From JAHDDY01 sp964549375 (lineage in GTDB: Bacteria > Pseudomonadota > Alphaproteobacteria > Rhodobacterales > Rhodobacteraceae): a stretch of DNA of 30,398 bases. How positions within the stretch are numbered: the first letter of the stretch is position 1; every line of letters begins with the position of its first letter. The notes beneath the pieces were generated by a model. That model had not been told where the DNA came from. It did no database searches and was given only the letters and a program-made list of their open reading frames with translations. Positions 16,641 through 24,273 of this stretch are shown here, piece by piece. The stretch is taken from NCBI GenBank assembly GCA_964549375.1, contig CAZJWF010000030.1:1-30398 (forward strand), read 5' to 3'. Both the position numbers and the translations under genes were made by a program.

Positions 16641-17132
16641 GTGATCCATCGAATAGCTTTTCTCTCGCTTCTCGCGGCAACGCCATCCCTAGCGCAAGAC
16701 GCAGCCCCATCGCTGCGCGCGACCTACGGTGATTGGGAGGTTCGCTGCGTCAGCGAAACGGAATGCGTTATGACGCAGCTCCATCGCCGGTCGGAACAAT
16801 CGGCGGACGCGGTTTTTACGGTCGTTAAGTCCGGCGGCTTGACCGGCACGGATGGGCAGACGTTCGAATCTTTTGCCGAAATTGTCGTACCGCTCGGCGT
16901 TTATCTACCGGGGGGACTGGGCCTCAAGGTCGATGATCAACCCGCCAAAGCCGCTCCCTTCGAACGCTGTATTGACGAGGGGTGCGTGGTCCGCGCGCCT
17001 ATATCGAGTACCATGCTCGCCAATCTCAAAGCGGGCGGCACAGTCAATATCGTGATCTTTGGCGCGCCAGAACAGCCGGTGCAAATTCCAATGTCTCTGT
17101 CAGGCTTTACCGCAGCCTACGATTCATTCTGA
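16641..17132 (+). CDS. IalB-family (invasion-associated locus B) secreted protein
   Basis: 163 aa from GTG 16641, chosen because GGAG lies 6 nt upstream and it begins directly with a signal peptide (HRIAFLSLLAATPSLAQ, cleavage after about residue 19); an upstream frame start at 16590 would hide the signal. The mature protein has the IalB pattern: ATYGDWEVRC near the start, two cysteine pairs (RCVSETEC and RCIDEGC), the PLGVYLPGGLGLKVD strand and FERCIDEGCVVRAPIS. IalB proteins are periplasmic or outer-membrane proteins, first described as a Bartonella erythrocyte-invasion factor but widespread in free-living alphaproteobacteria, where their role is not established. The four cysteines likely form disulfides. 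Confidence 0.85.
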   Translation: MIHRIAFLSLLAATPSLAQDAAPSLRATYGDWEVRCVSETECVMTQLHRRSEQSADAVFTVVKSGGLTGTDGQTFESFAEIVVPLGVYLPGGLGLKVDDQPAKAAPFERCIDEGCVVRAPISSTMLANLKAGGTVNIVIFGAPEQPVQIPMSLSGFTAAYDSF

Positions 17133-17149
17133 GCAGATTAGCGGCACGT

Positions 17150-17171
17150 CGGTTTAGGCGCGCCTCAACCG
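17150..17171. terminator. Hairpin between convergent ialB-like and ketoacyl synthase genes
   Basis: CGGTT-TA-GGCG / CGCC-TC-AACCG form nearly complete inverted arms in the 32-nt convergent gap, running over the synthase stop codon. No U-run is present on either strand, so termination is only a possibility. Confidence 0.3.
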
Positions 17172-18382
17172 TCCCATCGTTTGGCGAGGACGACGGCGTT
17201 CAACCCTCCAAAAGCGAACGAGTTTGACATCGCATAGGCAACGTCCCGTTCTTCCGCATGGTTGGGCACGACATGCAAATCGCATTCGGGATCTGGTTCT
17301 TCAAAGCCGACTGTCGGAGGCACGATGCCTTGCAGAGCGGAAAGCGTCGCCACCATCTCCAACGCTCCAGCGGCGCCAATGCAATGACCATGCGCTGACT
17401 TTGTCGAAGAGATTACCAAGCCGTCCGCATGGGCACCGAAGACATCTCTGACCGCAGCACACTCCGTCCGGTCATTCATTGCCGTCGCCGTACCATGCGC
17501 GTTGATATAGTCGATTTGATCAGGGGTAACGGAACCATCTGAGAGCGCGAGCCTCATCGCCCGCGTCGCCCCATCCAGAGACGGCTGAACGATATCTCCG
17601 GCATCCGCCGTGCTACCAACGCCAACAATTTCGCCCAAGATTGTAGCCCCACGCGCGACGGCGCCTTCAAGTTCTTCAAGCACAAGGATTGCCGCACCCT
17701 CGCCCTGCACCATCCCATCGCGGGTTTTGGAAAACGGGCGGCACGCAGACTTTGACATGACACGCAGCCCTTCCCACGCTTTCAAAACTCCGTAGGTCAA
17801 TCCGCTCTCTGCGCCGCCAGTAATGGCGGCATCTGCCCCGCCGGACCGGATAAGGTGAAAGGCCTGACCAATCGCATGATTGGAAGAGGCGCACGCCGTC
17901 GAGACTGAATACGCGGCACCGCGCAGGCCATGATCCATGCTTACCCAACTCACCGGAGCGTTGGCCATCAAACGGGGAACGATGAACGGATGAACGCGCG
18001 TCTTCCCCTCGCCATAGACGAGCCGATAATTGTCATCTTGGGTATGTTGTCCGCCCATCGACGATCCCAAAATCGTCGCGGTGCGCTCGCCCAGTGCACC
18101 ACCGAACTCAGCACCAGATTGGGCAATGGCTTCTTTCGCCGCCACGGTCGCCATTTGCGTGACTCGATCGCGCAATGTGATTTCGCTGCGGCTAAAATAA
18201 TCTTCACCACGAAACGCCTTCGCTTCAGCGGCGATTTTGATCGTCAGATTTTCGGTTGGGATCAGGTCAATCGGCCCGATACCGCACGCCCCGGCACGCA
18301 GCGCCTCGATATGCGCCTCAGCGTTCAAACCGAGCGACGAGATAACCCCTTGGCCGGTGACGACGACGCGGCGCGCAGTCAT
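17165..18382 (-). CDS. Beta-ketoacyl-ACP synthase, FabF/NodE-like
   Basis: 405 aa, ATG 18382 overlapping the ACP stop (ATGA). Condensing enzyme that elongates an ACP-bound acyl chain with malonyl-ACP. Both thiolase-fold halves are present and the catalytic triad is visible: Cys164 in STACASSNHAIG, His296 in NAHGTATAMND and His331 in KSAHGHCIGAAGALE. The C-terminal SNSFAFGGLNAVVL is typical of FabF. The gene is the third of lpxD-acp-KAS, so it is likely a dedicated enzyme making or extending the acyl chain used by the linked LpxD, not the housekeeping FabF. A NodE- or FabF-XL-like role is inference from context. Confidence 0.92.
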   Translation of the reverse strand: MTARRVVVTGQGVISSLGLNAEAHIEALRAGACGIGPIDLIPTENLTIKIAAEAKAFRGEDYFSRSEITLRDRVTQMATVAAKEAIAQSGAEFGGALGERTATILGSSMGGQHTQDDNYRLVYGEGKTRVHPFIVPRLMANAPVSWVSMDHGLRGAAYSVSTACASSNHAIGQAFHLIRSGGADAAITGGAESGLTYGVLKAWEGLRVMSKSACRPFSKTRDGMVQGEGAAILVLEELEGAVARGATILGEIVGVGSTADAGDIVQPSLDGATRAMRLALSDGSVTPDQIDYINAHGTATAMNDRTECAAVRDVFGAHADGLVISSTKSAHGHCIGAAGALEMVATLSALQGIVPPTVGFEEPDPECDLHVVPNHAEERDVAYAMSNSFAFGGLNAVVLAKRWDG

Positions 18383-18642
18383 GCCGTTTCAGCACGCAGT
18401 TTTTCCACTCCATCCACAGCGGCCTGAACCGAAGAAATGTCAAAGTCCGATGCGCTGGGATCATTGGCGTTAAAGGGGACGGTAACATCGAATTCTTCTT
18501 CAATCGCGAACACGATCTCTACCAATCCAAGGGAATCGACCCCCAGATCAGACAATGTCGAGTCAGGTTTTACCTCTGCCACATCCATCATGGCTTGTTC
18601 GGCAATGATGGCTCGCACTTTGTCGAGGGTCGTGTCGCTCAT
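18379..18642 (-). CDS. Acyl carrier protein
   Basis: 87 aa, ATG 18642. Small acidic helical protein with the phosphopantetheine attachment motif LGVDSLGLVEIVFAIEEEFDV; Ser37 is the expected carrier residue. The motif is VDSLG, not the DSLDxVE of housekeeping AcpP, and the protein has a longer C-terminal tail (ASDFDISSVQAAVDGVEKL), as in specialised ACPs. It lies 27 nt after lpxD and overlaps the ketoacyl synthase by 4 nt. This indicates a dedicated carrier for one acyl chain. It resembles AcpXL/NodF-type carriers in logic, but I cannot place it in either family by eye. Confidence 0.92.
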   Translation of the reverse strand: MSDTTLDKVRAIIAEQAMMDVAEVKPDSTLSDLGVDSLGLVEIVFAIEEEFDVTVPFNANDPSASDFDISSVQAAVDGVEKLRAETA

Positions 18643-18669
18643 ATCGTCATCCTTCGTTCCGCGACCCTC

Positions 18670-19761
18670 TTAGCGGTCCCCATCCAGTGCTGAAAGCCGT
18701 TTTTTCAATGCGTCTACTGTCTCGAACAGCCGCGGCAAGCGCCGCAACGCCATCACGCCGCGCAACGCTTCATCGCGCTTCACCGCTGGCACACCCATCA
18801 TGATGTTGCGAGAGGGGATGTTACTGGCCACTGCCGAGGCCGCACCAACCAAGACGTCAGAGCCAATTTTGACGTGATCCGCAACGCCGACCTTACCGCC
18901 CAAGACCACCCGATCGCCGACCACCGCAGAGCCGGCGACTCCAACCTGAGCGCACAACATACAGATCGCACCAATTTGGACATTGTGGCCAATCTGGACC
19001 TGATTATCGAGCTTCGTACCGTTCCCGATCCGCGTATCCGTCAATGTCCCGCGATCAATCGACGTACACGCACCGATCTCCACGTCATCTCCCAATGTCA
19101 CTGCCCCGAGCGAATGAATTCGGGCCAGCGAGGCGTTTTGCGTATCAGAGCGCGAACCACCCCCCGCTTTCGCCGCCTCCACGGCCCCTAATTCGGGCGT
19201 CACGAAGGAAAAACCGTCCGCCCCGATAACCGCGTTGTCGTGAATGATTGCCCGCGCACCAATCGACACCCGCGCGCCGATCCGCGCGCCAGAATGAATC
19301 AGCGCGCCGTCCCCAATCACCGCCTCTGCACCCACCGAAGCATGTGGAAGAATGCGCGTACCCGCCCCAATCTTCGCGCCTGCGCCAACATAAACAAAAG
19401 CACCGACAGCAACCCCTTCCCCCAATTCGGCCCCGTCTTCGACAACCGCACTGGGATGTATTCCGGGCGCGAGGCGAATTTCAGGCGCAAACGCCGTGGT
19501 CACACCCGATAAGGCATATCGGGGTCGTGCCACGAAGATCGCTGCTTTCAGCCCCAGCGCTCGCCAATCCGTTCCTTCAACCAAAACAGCGACGTCAGCG
19601 CCCTTTAGCTTATCGACAAATTCTGCGGAGGTCGCGATGGCAATGGTGCCGCGACGCGATGCGTCATCGGGGTGCGCGGGGCGTGATACCGCTAGGCTTC
19701 CATCCCCTTCGAACGTGCTGTTCAAAGCACTGGCCAGATTTTCGACAGTTAAAGTCGCCAT
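18670..19761 (-). CDS. lpxD: UDP-3-O-acylglucosamine N-acyltransferase
   Basis: 363 aa from ATG 19761 (GGAAG just upstream); an in-frame GTG at 19788 is less likely. Transfers a 3-hydroxyacyl chain from ACP to the 2-amino group of UDP-3-O-acylglucosamine in lipid A synthesis. An N-terminal uridine-binding domain spans about 1-95, then a left-handed beta helix of hexapeptide repeats from about 98 to 325 (IHPSAVVEDGAELGEGVAVG and following). It has the family IGADGFSF segment at about 179-186 and EIGACTSIDRGTL at about 228-240. The catalytic His259 is in QVQIGHNVQIG. A C-terminal helical tail follows. First gene of lpxD-acp-KAS; fabZ and lpxA, its usual neighbours, are absent, so this may be a second copy. 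Confidence 0.94.
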   Translation of the reverse strand: MATLTVENLASALNSTFEGDGSLAVSRPAHPDDASRRGTIAIATSAEFVDKLKGADVAVLVEGTDWRALGLKAAIFVARPRYALSGVTTAFAPEIRLAPGIHPSAVVEDGAELGEGVAVGAFVYVGAGAKIGAGTRILPHASVGAEAVIGDGALIHSGARIGARVSIGARAIIHDNAVIGADGFSFVTPELGAVEAAKAGGGSRSDTQNASLARIHSLGAVTLGDDVEIGACTSIDRGTLTDTRIGNGTKLDNQVQIGHNVQIGAICMLCAQVGVAGSAVVGDRVVLGGKVGVADHVKIGSDVLVGAASAVASNIPSRNIMMGVPAVKRDEALRGVMALRRLPRLFETVDALKKRLSALDGDR

Positions 19762-19798
19762 TGTCTTCCACAGTTGAGATTGCCTCACTGCGGCAGGG

Positions 19799-19820
19799 AT
19801 ACCCCGCTTCTGCGGGGTAT
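19799..19820 (-). repeat. REP-like hairpin element between the L,D-transpeptidase and lpxD genes
   Basis: Perfect 9-bp arms ATACCCCGC (19799-19807) and GCGGGGTAT (19812-19820) with a TTCT loop. On the minus strand it reads GTCATACCCCGCAGAAGCGG and continues GGGTATCC, the pattern of dispersed GTCAT-CCCCGC-GCGGGG-ATCC palindromes common in alphaproteobacterial intergenic DNA. A second small stem (TGCC/GGCA) lies next to it at about 19782-19796. It may end L,D-transpeptidase transcription. Confidence 0.55.
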
Positions 19821-19834
19821 GACAGTCCTATCGT

Positions 19835-21490
19835 TCAAAGGCCGGTCGTTTGGCGCGCTTCTGCATCCGCATGAAGCGCACGGGCCAACGCTTCGTCGCG
19901 GCCATAAACATCCTGACGGAAATGCAGCGTCCCTGTGTGATCAACCCATGAGGTCAAATACATCAGGTGAATCGGAATAGGTCGCTCCAACGGCACTTCC
20001 GTTTCCTCACCGCCAGCAAGAATGTTTTCGATCATCTCGCCGGGATTGTCGGACTGCTCAGACAACAGTAGCCAAGCGAGGGCAAAGGGCCGCTCGACCC
20101 GGACACAGCCATGCGAATGCGCCCGCATCTGATCGGCGAACAGGTGCTTAGACGGCGTGTCGTGCAGATAGATGTTATGTCCATTTGGGAACATGAATTT
20201 GACATTGCCAAGGGCATTGCCGGGGCCGGGTTTTTGAACGACGCCGTAATGTTGGCCGAACTCCTCCGGTGTCATCTCTGCCCAATTCACGTCCTTGGTA
20301 GCATCAATTTTCTTCCCGCGCCGAAAGAGGATCATATTCTGGCGCTCAAAGAACGTTGGGTCTTTCTTGGCCGCTGGCAGCATTTCGCGCGTCACGATAC
20401 TGCGCGGGACATTCCAACGCGGATTGAGCACCATGTAACTCATCGTCCGCGAAAATTCTGGGGTTTGCAGGCGGCGTTCAGACTTGCCGATGACAACCCG
20501 CGACTCATGCAGCGGTTTGTCGTCATCATCATAAACCGACATGCGATACGCGGCCTGATTCACCTCGATCCGACGTCCTAACCGCTGGTTCGTGCGCCAA
20601 CGCAGGCGTTCGAGGTTCAGCATCGCCTGCGCGATCCGCCGCGCAATAGGCTGGTTCAAGGCGCGCAAAGTCGCGGGACCGGCAATGCCATCAGCATTCA
20701 ACCCATGACGATCCTGAAACCGAATAACGGCATCCTTCAAACGCGCATCATAGGTCGAGGTTTCCTGACCACCGTCGCCCAGTAGCTCCGGCTCAGGCTG
20801 CATATCGCCCATCGCAATCAGGCGGCGACGCAGCGCGTCGACTGCACCGCTGGTTTCGCCGACGACCAGTCCTTTGCCGGGGACCGTTGGTCCCCAACCC
20901 CCCGATTTCGCCTGTTCCATTAAGCCTTGCAGCGCGGTCCGAAGTTTTCGATATCGCGGGTTCCCAGGGATGATTTGCTCCAGAACCTTTGGAACATCAT
21001 TGATCTGAGCCATTTCACGCAGCATCCGAAGCGGATCAGGCCGAGCAGGGTCAATGTAGACTTTGACATCCAGCGCTTCCGGGTTCGCCGCTCCTGCCCG
21101 CATATCATCAAGATACAGCAAGAATGCGGATGACAGTGCTCTTTCAATTCTCAGAGCTTCATCAAAATCGCTCTCAGGTGACAGTTGCGCGACCCGTGAG
21201 GACAGTTCGTCATACTTGTAGCGCGACGGTGACAGCCCATGCGATGCCGACTCCGCGAGAGTCCCCAACAGGTGATCTACCTTCCGCAGGCCATCGGATG
21301 GGGCAAGCCAGAAAGGTTCAAACCCCCTCTCCGCATGAAAGATTTCCACCGCCTCCGCAGCGCGCGGATGTTCGGCGGCTACAGGCTTGGAATGCCCTCC
21401 GATATCAGGGGTTGTCGCAACAGCAACCCCTGAAAAAACACACGTGGAAACAATGGCTAAGGCGACAGACAGCCCTTTTATGCGGCTCAT
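19835..21490 (-). CDS. YcbB/LdtD-type L,D-transpeptidase
   Basis: 551 aa from ATG 21490, where a signal peptide begins (MSRIKGLSVALAIVSTCVFSGVAVA); the frame is open 62 codons further upstream but lacks secretion features there. Periplasmic enzyme forming 3-3 (mDAP-mDAP) peptidoglycan crosslinks. Order: signal peptide 1-25; helical N-domain with FEPFWLAPSDGLRKVDHLLGTL; a peptidoglycan-binding module at about 205-285 (RLKDAVIRFQDRHGLNADGIAGPATLRALN); a YkuD catalytic domain at about 310-490 with MVLNPRWNVPRSIV and the active-site AHSHGCVRV (Cys about 462). The arrangement matches E. coli YcbB (LdtD). It is divergent from a DUF882 peptidase gene, the same partner as ycbB-ycbK in E. coli, and is a candidate target of the LdtR-like regulator. 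Confidence 0.93.
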   Translation of the reverse strand: MSRIKGLSVALAIVSTCVFSGVAVATTPDIGGHSKPVAAEHPRAAEAVEIFHAERGFEPFWLAPSDGLRKVDHLLGTLAESASHGLSPSRYKYDELSSRVAQLSPESDFDEALRIERALSSAFLLYLDDMRAGAANPEALDVKVYIDPARPDPLRMLREMAQINDVPKVLEQIIPGNPRYRKLRTALQGLMEQAKSGGWGPTVPGKGLVVGETSGAVDALRRRLIAMGDMQPEPELLGDGGQETSTYDARLKDAVIRFQDRHGLNADGIAGPATLRALNQPIARRIAQAMLNLERLRWRTNQRLGRRIEVNQAAYRMSVYDDDDKPLHESRVVIGKSERRLQTPEFSRTMSYMVLNPRWNVPRSIVTREMLPAAKKDPTFFERQNMILFRRGKKIDATKDVNWAEMTPEEFGQHYGVVQKPGPGNALGNVKFMFPNGHNIYLHDTPSKHLFADQMRAHSHGCVRVERPFALAWLLLSEQSDNPGEMIENILAGGEETEVPLERPIPIHLMYLTSWVDHTGTLHFRQDVYGRDEALARALHADAEARQTTGL

Positions 21491-21599
21491 TAAGCCGTTA
21501 TTTGTTCCTTGCACGGTATACTCACTCCTCACGAACGGACGGCGCGCTTGGGATGGCGCGTGCAGACCGATATGGGACTTACAGCCGGGGATTTGCAAC

Positions 21600-22169
21600 G
21601 TGTCCAACAACGGTCCACTCCAACTAGGTCTGTCGCGACGGGCGGCATTGACAGGGGCACTCTCAGTCGCCGCCACTGCTGCGTTTATGCCATATCACGC
21701 TTGGGCAAATGCCACAGGCGGATTACGGCGGATAAATTTGTACAACCATCGCACTAACGAACGCCTTGATGCCATATACTACGCCCAAGGCCAATATGTC
21801 CCCGATGTAATGCAAAGACTTTACAAGATTTTAAGAGATGTTCGCTCAGACGAAGCACGAAGAATGGACCCACGCCTGATCGACATCATGTCTGCGACAC
21901 AATGGTTGATCGGGTATGATCGCCCGTATTCCATCATCTCCGGATATCGGACACAGCGAACGAACGATATGCTACGTTCCCGTCACCGAGGCGTTGCCAA
22001 AAACTCCTATCATGTCAAAGGGATGGCAGCAGACGTCCGGATGGAAGGTGTCAGTGTCGATTTGCTGCAACGCGCCGGAAAACACATCGGCGCAGGCGGC
22101 GTCGGTGTCTATACAAGATCCAACTTCATCCATCTAGACAGCGGTCCCAACCGGTCTTGGGGCAGCTGA
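21600..22169 (+). CDS. DUF882 (MepK/YcbK-like) murein endopeptidase, Tat-exported
   Basis: 189 aa from GTG 21600 with GGGGA 8 nt upstream; no ATG lies near the signal. The N-terminus carries a twin-arginine signal (LSRRAALTGALSVAATAAFMPYHAWA, about 11-36). The mature domain is Peptidase_M15-like DUF882: ISGYRTQRTNDML at about 113-125, zinc ligands His138 and Asp145 in SYHVKGMAADVRM, and His178 in NFIHLDSGP. Known E. coli homologue MepK cleaves 3-3 and 4-3 crosslinks, so it would counterbalance the divergent L,D-transpeptidase. The two starts are 109 nt apart and probably share regulation. The final residues match the family's usual end. Confidence 0.92.
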   Translation: MSNNGPLQLGLSRRAALTGALSVAATAAFMPYHAWANATGGLRRINLYNHRTNERLDAIYYAQGQYVPDVMQRLYKILRDVRSDEARRMDPRLIDIMSATQWLIGYDRPYSIISGYRTQRTNDMLRSRHRGVAKNSYHVKGMAADVRMEGVSVDLLQRAGKHIGAGGVGVYTRSNFIHLDSGPNRSWGS

Positions 22170-22247
22170 TAGAACTGGTGCCTGATCGCAACGCACTGGC
22201 GAAGATGTGAAGTTTGAGTTGAAGCAGACGCAGATTTCAAAACGGAA

Positions 22248-22271
22248 AACGGCCCCCGTAAGGGGACCGTT
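22248..22271 (-). terminator. Rho-independent terminator downstream of the FadL-like gene
   Basis: The arms AACGGCCCCC and GGGGACCGTT pair with one mismatch around a GTAA loop. On the minus strand a T-rich tract (TTTTCCGTTTTG) follows the hairpin, 29 nt past the porin stop. On the plus strand it could also end the DUF882 transcript, but without a U-run. Confidence 0.8.
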
Positions 22272-22299
22272 CGCGTAAAACAATCAGCTTTAAAATGTA

Positions 22300-23523
22300 T
22301 TAGAAGCTGTAACCGAACTTCGCCGAAAACGCGAAGACGTCTGCATCGTCGAAGTCTGAATTGGTATCGAGACCAAATGCCGCCGCAGGGGCTAGCGCAG
22401 GTGACTGCGTACCTGAGATACCAAACAGTCTGCGGTATTCACCGCCAAGGGTCAGTTTCAGGCCTTCAACCGGCTCGACGACAACACCGCCGCCGATGCT
22501 AAAACCGCCATCAGTGGTCTTGAAGAGGCTGATTTCCTCATCGCCTTGCTCCTCGTAACTACCCGTCACGAATGCCGCGAGCTTGTCGTTAATCCGTTGT
22601 GCAACTGTCAGGCGGTACGTGACCGTATTGTCCGTATATTCAACAACAGGCTGGTTAAATTGTGCCCGAAACGCGGGGGGGTCAAAATCAATTCCGTTCC
22701 AATTCACCCAACGAATATTGGCCCTTACGAGTGTTGATGTTGTAATCGGAGCTTGTAGATCAACATTGATCGATTGAGGCGTCGTGACTTCAAACTCTCC
22801 AGGAAAATCTTGCCCAAAAACTGCACCGGCAGCCGGTACAAATTGTGAGAATGTCTCAACCGAGTCAAAATCATGCTTGACTTCGGAGTTGTAGGTCACG
22901 GCTGCACGGACTTTATATTTCGGAATTTCGGCGGCAAAACCGGCAACAAAACCGACATCATATTCTCTCACATCGACTTGGAAGGCAGGAACGTTACCCG
23001 GCGCAATCGGTCCCGGCGGAACAGCCGAATTGGCAGGGTTTGGTCCCGGTGCACGCGCAAACTGGCTTTGCAAATCAACGCGGCTAGACTGAAGGCGCGG
23101 ACCACCGTAGACACTGAAATTATCGGTCAGTTTGATACGCGCTACTGCCGTTAAAGTTTCTGCTTCAACACGGGCGCTCGTCCCTTCGAACAGACCTTGC
23201 TCATAGGTCGTCTCTCTCAAGAAAGGTGTGTCATAGAGGATGGCGCCAGAGATCCGATCCGTGAAATCTGTTTTCGCACCAAGCGTAAAAAACGGAGTGT
23301 TGTCCGCCGTGTTTCCGGACGACCCCAGTATTCCAGGACCTCCCAGTGTAGGAGTATCACCCTCAAGGTCAGGGACGACGATCCCCACCCGACCTTCGAT
23401 GTAATTCCCTTCTTCAAAGATGATGTCGATCGGTTGTGTCGACAGATCAAAACCGCCTGCCATAGCTGCCGACGGGGCCATTGTGATTGCGGCGGCAACA
23501 GCCAGCGCTTTCGAATTCTTCAT
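22300..23523 (-). CDS. FadL/OmpP1-family outer-membrane transporter
   Basis: 407 aa from ATG 23523, with AGGAG 7 nt upstream; a longer frame from 23616 has no signal at its start. The signal peptide covers about 1-22 (MKNSKALAVAAAITMAPSAAMA). The mature N-terminus (GGFDLSTQPIDIIFEEGNYIEGRVGIVVPDLEG) fits the FadL hatch region. It is followed by alternating beta-strand segments (RAAVTYNSEVKHDFD, TLVRANIRWVNWNGIDFD, AAFVTGSYEEQGDEE, LKLTLGGEYRRLFG) and a C-terminal aromatic residue (AFSAKFGYSF), the outer-membrane barrel sorting signal. It would take up long-chain fatty acids or other hydrophobic compounds. It is flanked by its own terminator and a 211-nt upstream gap, so a single-gene unit. 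Confidence 0.85.
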   Translation of the reverse strand: MKNSKALAVAAAITMAPSAAMAGGFDLSTQPIDIIFEEGNYIEGRVGIVVPDLEGDTPTLGGPGILGSSGNTADNTPFFTLGAKTDFTDRISGAILYDTPFLRETTYEQGLFEGTSARVEAETLTAVARIKLTDNFSVYGGPRLQSSRVDLQSQFARAPGPNPANSAVPPGPIAPGNVPAFQVDVREYDVGFVAGFAAEIPKYKVRAAVTYNSEVKHDFDSVETFSQFVPAAGAVFGQDFPGEFEVTTPQSINVDLQAPITTSTLVRANIRWVNWNGIDFDPPAFRAQFNQPVVEYTDNTVTYRLTVAQRINDKLAAFVTGSYEEQGDEEISLFKTTDGGFSIGGGVVVEPVEGLKLTLGGEYRRLFGISGTQSPALAPAAAFGLDTNSDFDDADVFAFSAKFGYSF

Positions 23524-23687
23524 GGATGCACTCCTGCGTTCAGGCCACGCTCCGAAGCGGTCGGCCCCTATGCTGATCGAGATCAAGTCAAACAAGCTGA
23601 CCATGCCGATTTCCACATTCCCCTTAGGTTAACGAAACCGTAATCAAAGATAATTTTTGCACTGGGGCGCAAACACGCAACGCTTTG

Positions 23688-23700
23688 CACGTTTAGCGTG
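23688..23700. promoter_or_regulatory. CACG-TTTAG-CGTG palindrome upstream of the FadL gene
   Basis: Four-bp arms around 5 nt; on the minus strand it reads CACGCTAAACGTG and contains the CTAAACGT core seen near the MarR, XRE and rodZ-like genes. It lies about 165 nt upstream of the FadL ATG and just outside the end of the 150-aa hypothetical gene. Confidence 0.3.
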
Positions 23701-23734
23701 ATTAATGATGCACGAACAAACAATCTTAAATTGA

Positions 23735-24187
23735 TTATTGCGCTTGTAATCCCCGAGTTCCGATACGCATCGCGTCTGCATAGAACGCGGTCCATTCCCG
23801 ACGGCCAAACCAAGTCTTCGGTTTCATCGCGCATAACACGTCGTAAAGACCGTAGTGCTGCCATTCCCACGTCGCGACAGTCATCCACATCATCCGCTTA
23901 TCGACCTGTGCACGGATCGCATCAATCTCAGCATCCGTGAGCGAGCCGCGCTCTTTCAACCGCTGGCGGCTCGCGGCCTGATCTTCCGTCGAAAGCTCCG
24001 TATCCAAAAACGGATCGAGCAAATCGGCCCAGACATCGTAACGCTTTGCAAAAGGGAGTCTGTGTTCACGGCAGAAAGTCTTCAAGCTCGCAAGCTCCAT
24101 GCGCGAGACCAACAGCACTTCACCGCCTGTCGTAACAATGGCTGGCGGATACCAGTCGATGATTTCGACAATGTCAGCGCGCTCCAA
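23735..24187 (-). CDS. Hypothetical protein after rplS, start uncertain
   Basis: 150 aa from TTG 24187, the first usual start in frame. No family recognised. The protein is soluble and helical, with a strand-like start (IVEIIDWYPPAIVTTGGEVLLVSRMEL) and several Trp residues near the C-terminus (MMWMTVATWEWQHYG, KTWFGRREWTAFY). The frame stays open and protein-like upstream of the TTG for about 30 codons (LSALIDIKRGRITLPRYPF, then PARKKRV), back to a CTG at 24277 that overlaps the rplS stop as CTGA. No ATG or GTG occurs in that stretch. So the true start may be non-standard, or the stretch may be non-coding and contain the rplS terminator hairpins. Existence likely; start unresolved. Confidence 0.65.
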   Translation of the reverse strand: MERADIVEIIDWYPPAIVTTGGEVLLVSRMELASLKTFCREHRLPFAKRYDVWADLLDPFLDTELSTEDQAASRQRLKERGSLTDAEIDAIRAQVDKRMMWMTVATWEWQHYGLYDVLCAMKPKTWFGRREWTAFYADAMRIGTRGLQAQ

Positions 24188-24190
24188 AAC

Positions 24191-24238
24191 CCGCTTTTTT
24201 CGGGCCGGAAATGGATAACGCGGCAGAGTAATTCTGCC
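24191..24238 (-). terminator. Two hairpins after rplS
   Basis: GCGGCAGA / TCTGCCGC with a 5-nt centre (about 24220-24240), then on the minus strand CCCG-AAAAAAG-CGGG followed by TTTT (24188-24204). The second has the usual shape of a weak intrinsic terminator ending the translation operon. Both lie inside the upstream part of the 150-aa frame. Confidence 0.45.
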
Positions 24239-24273
24239 GCGCTTGATGTCGATTAATGCTGAAAGTGGGTCGC

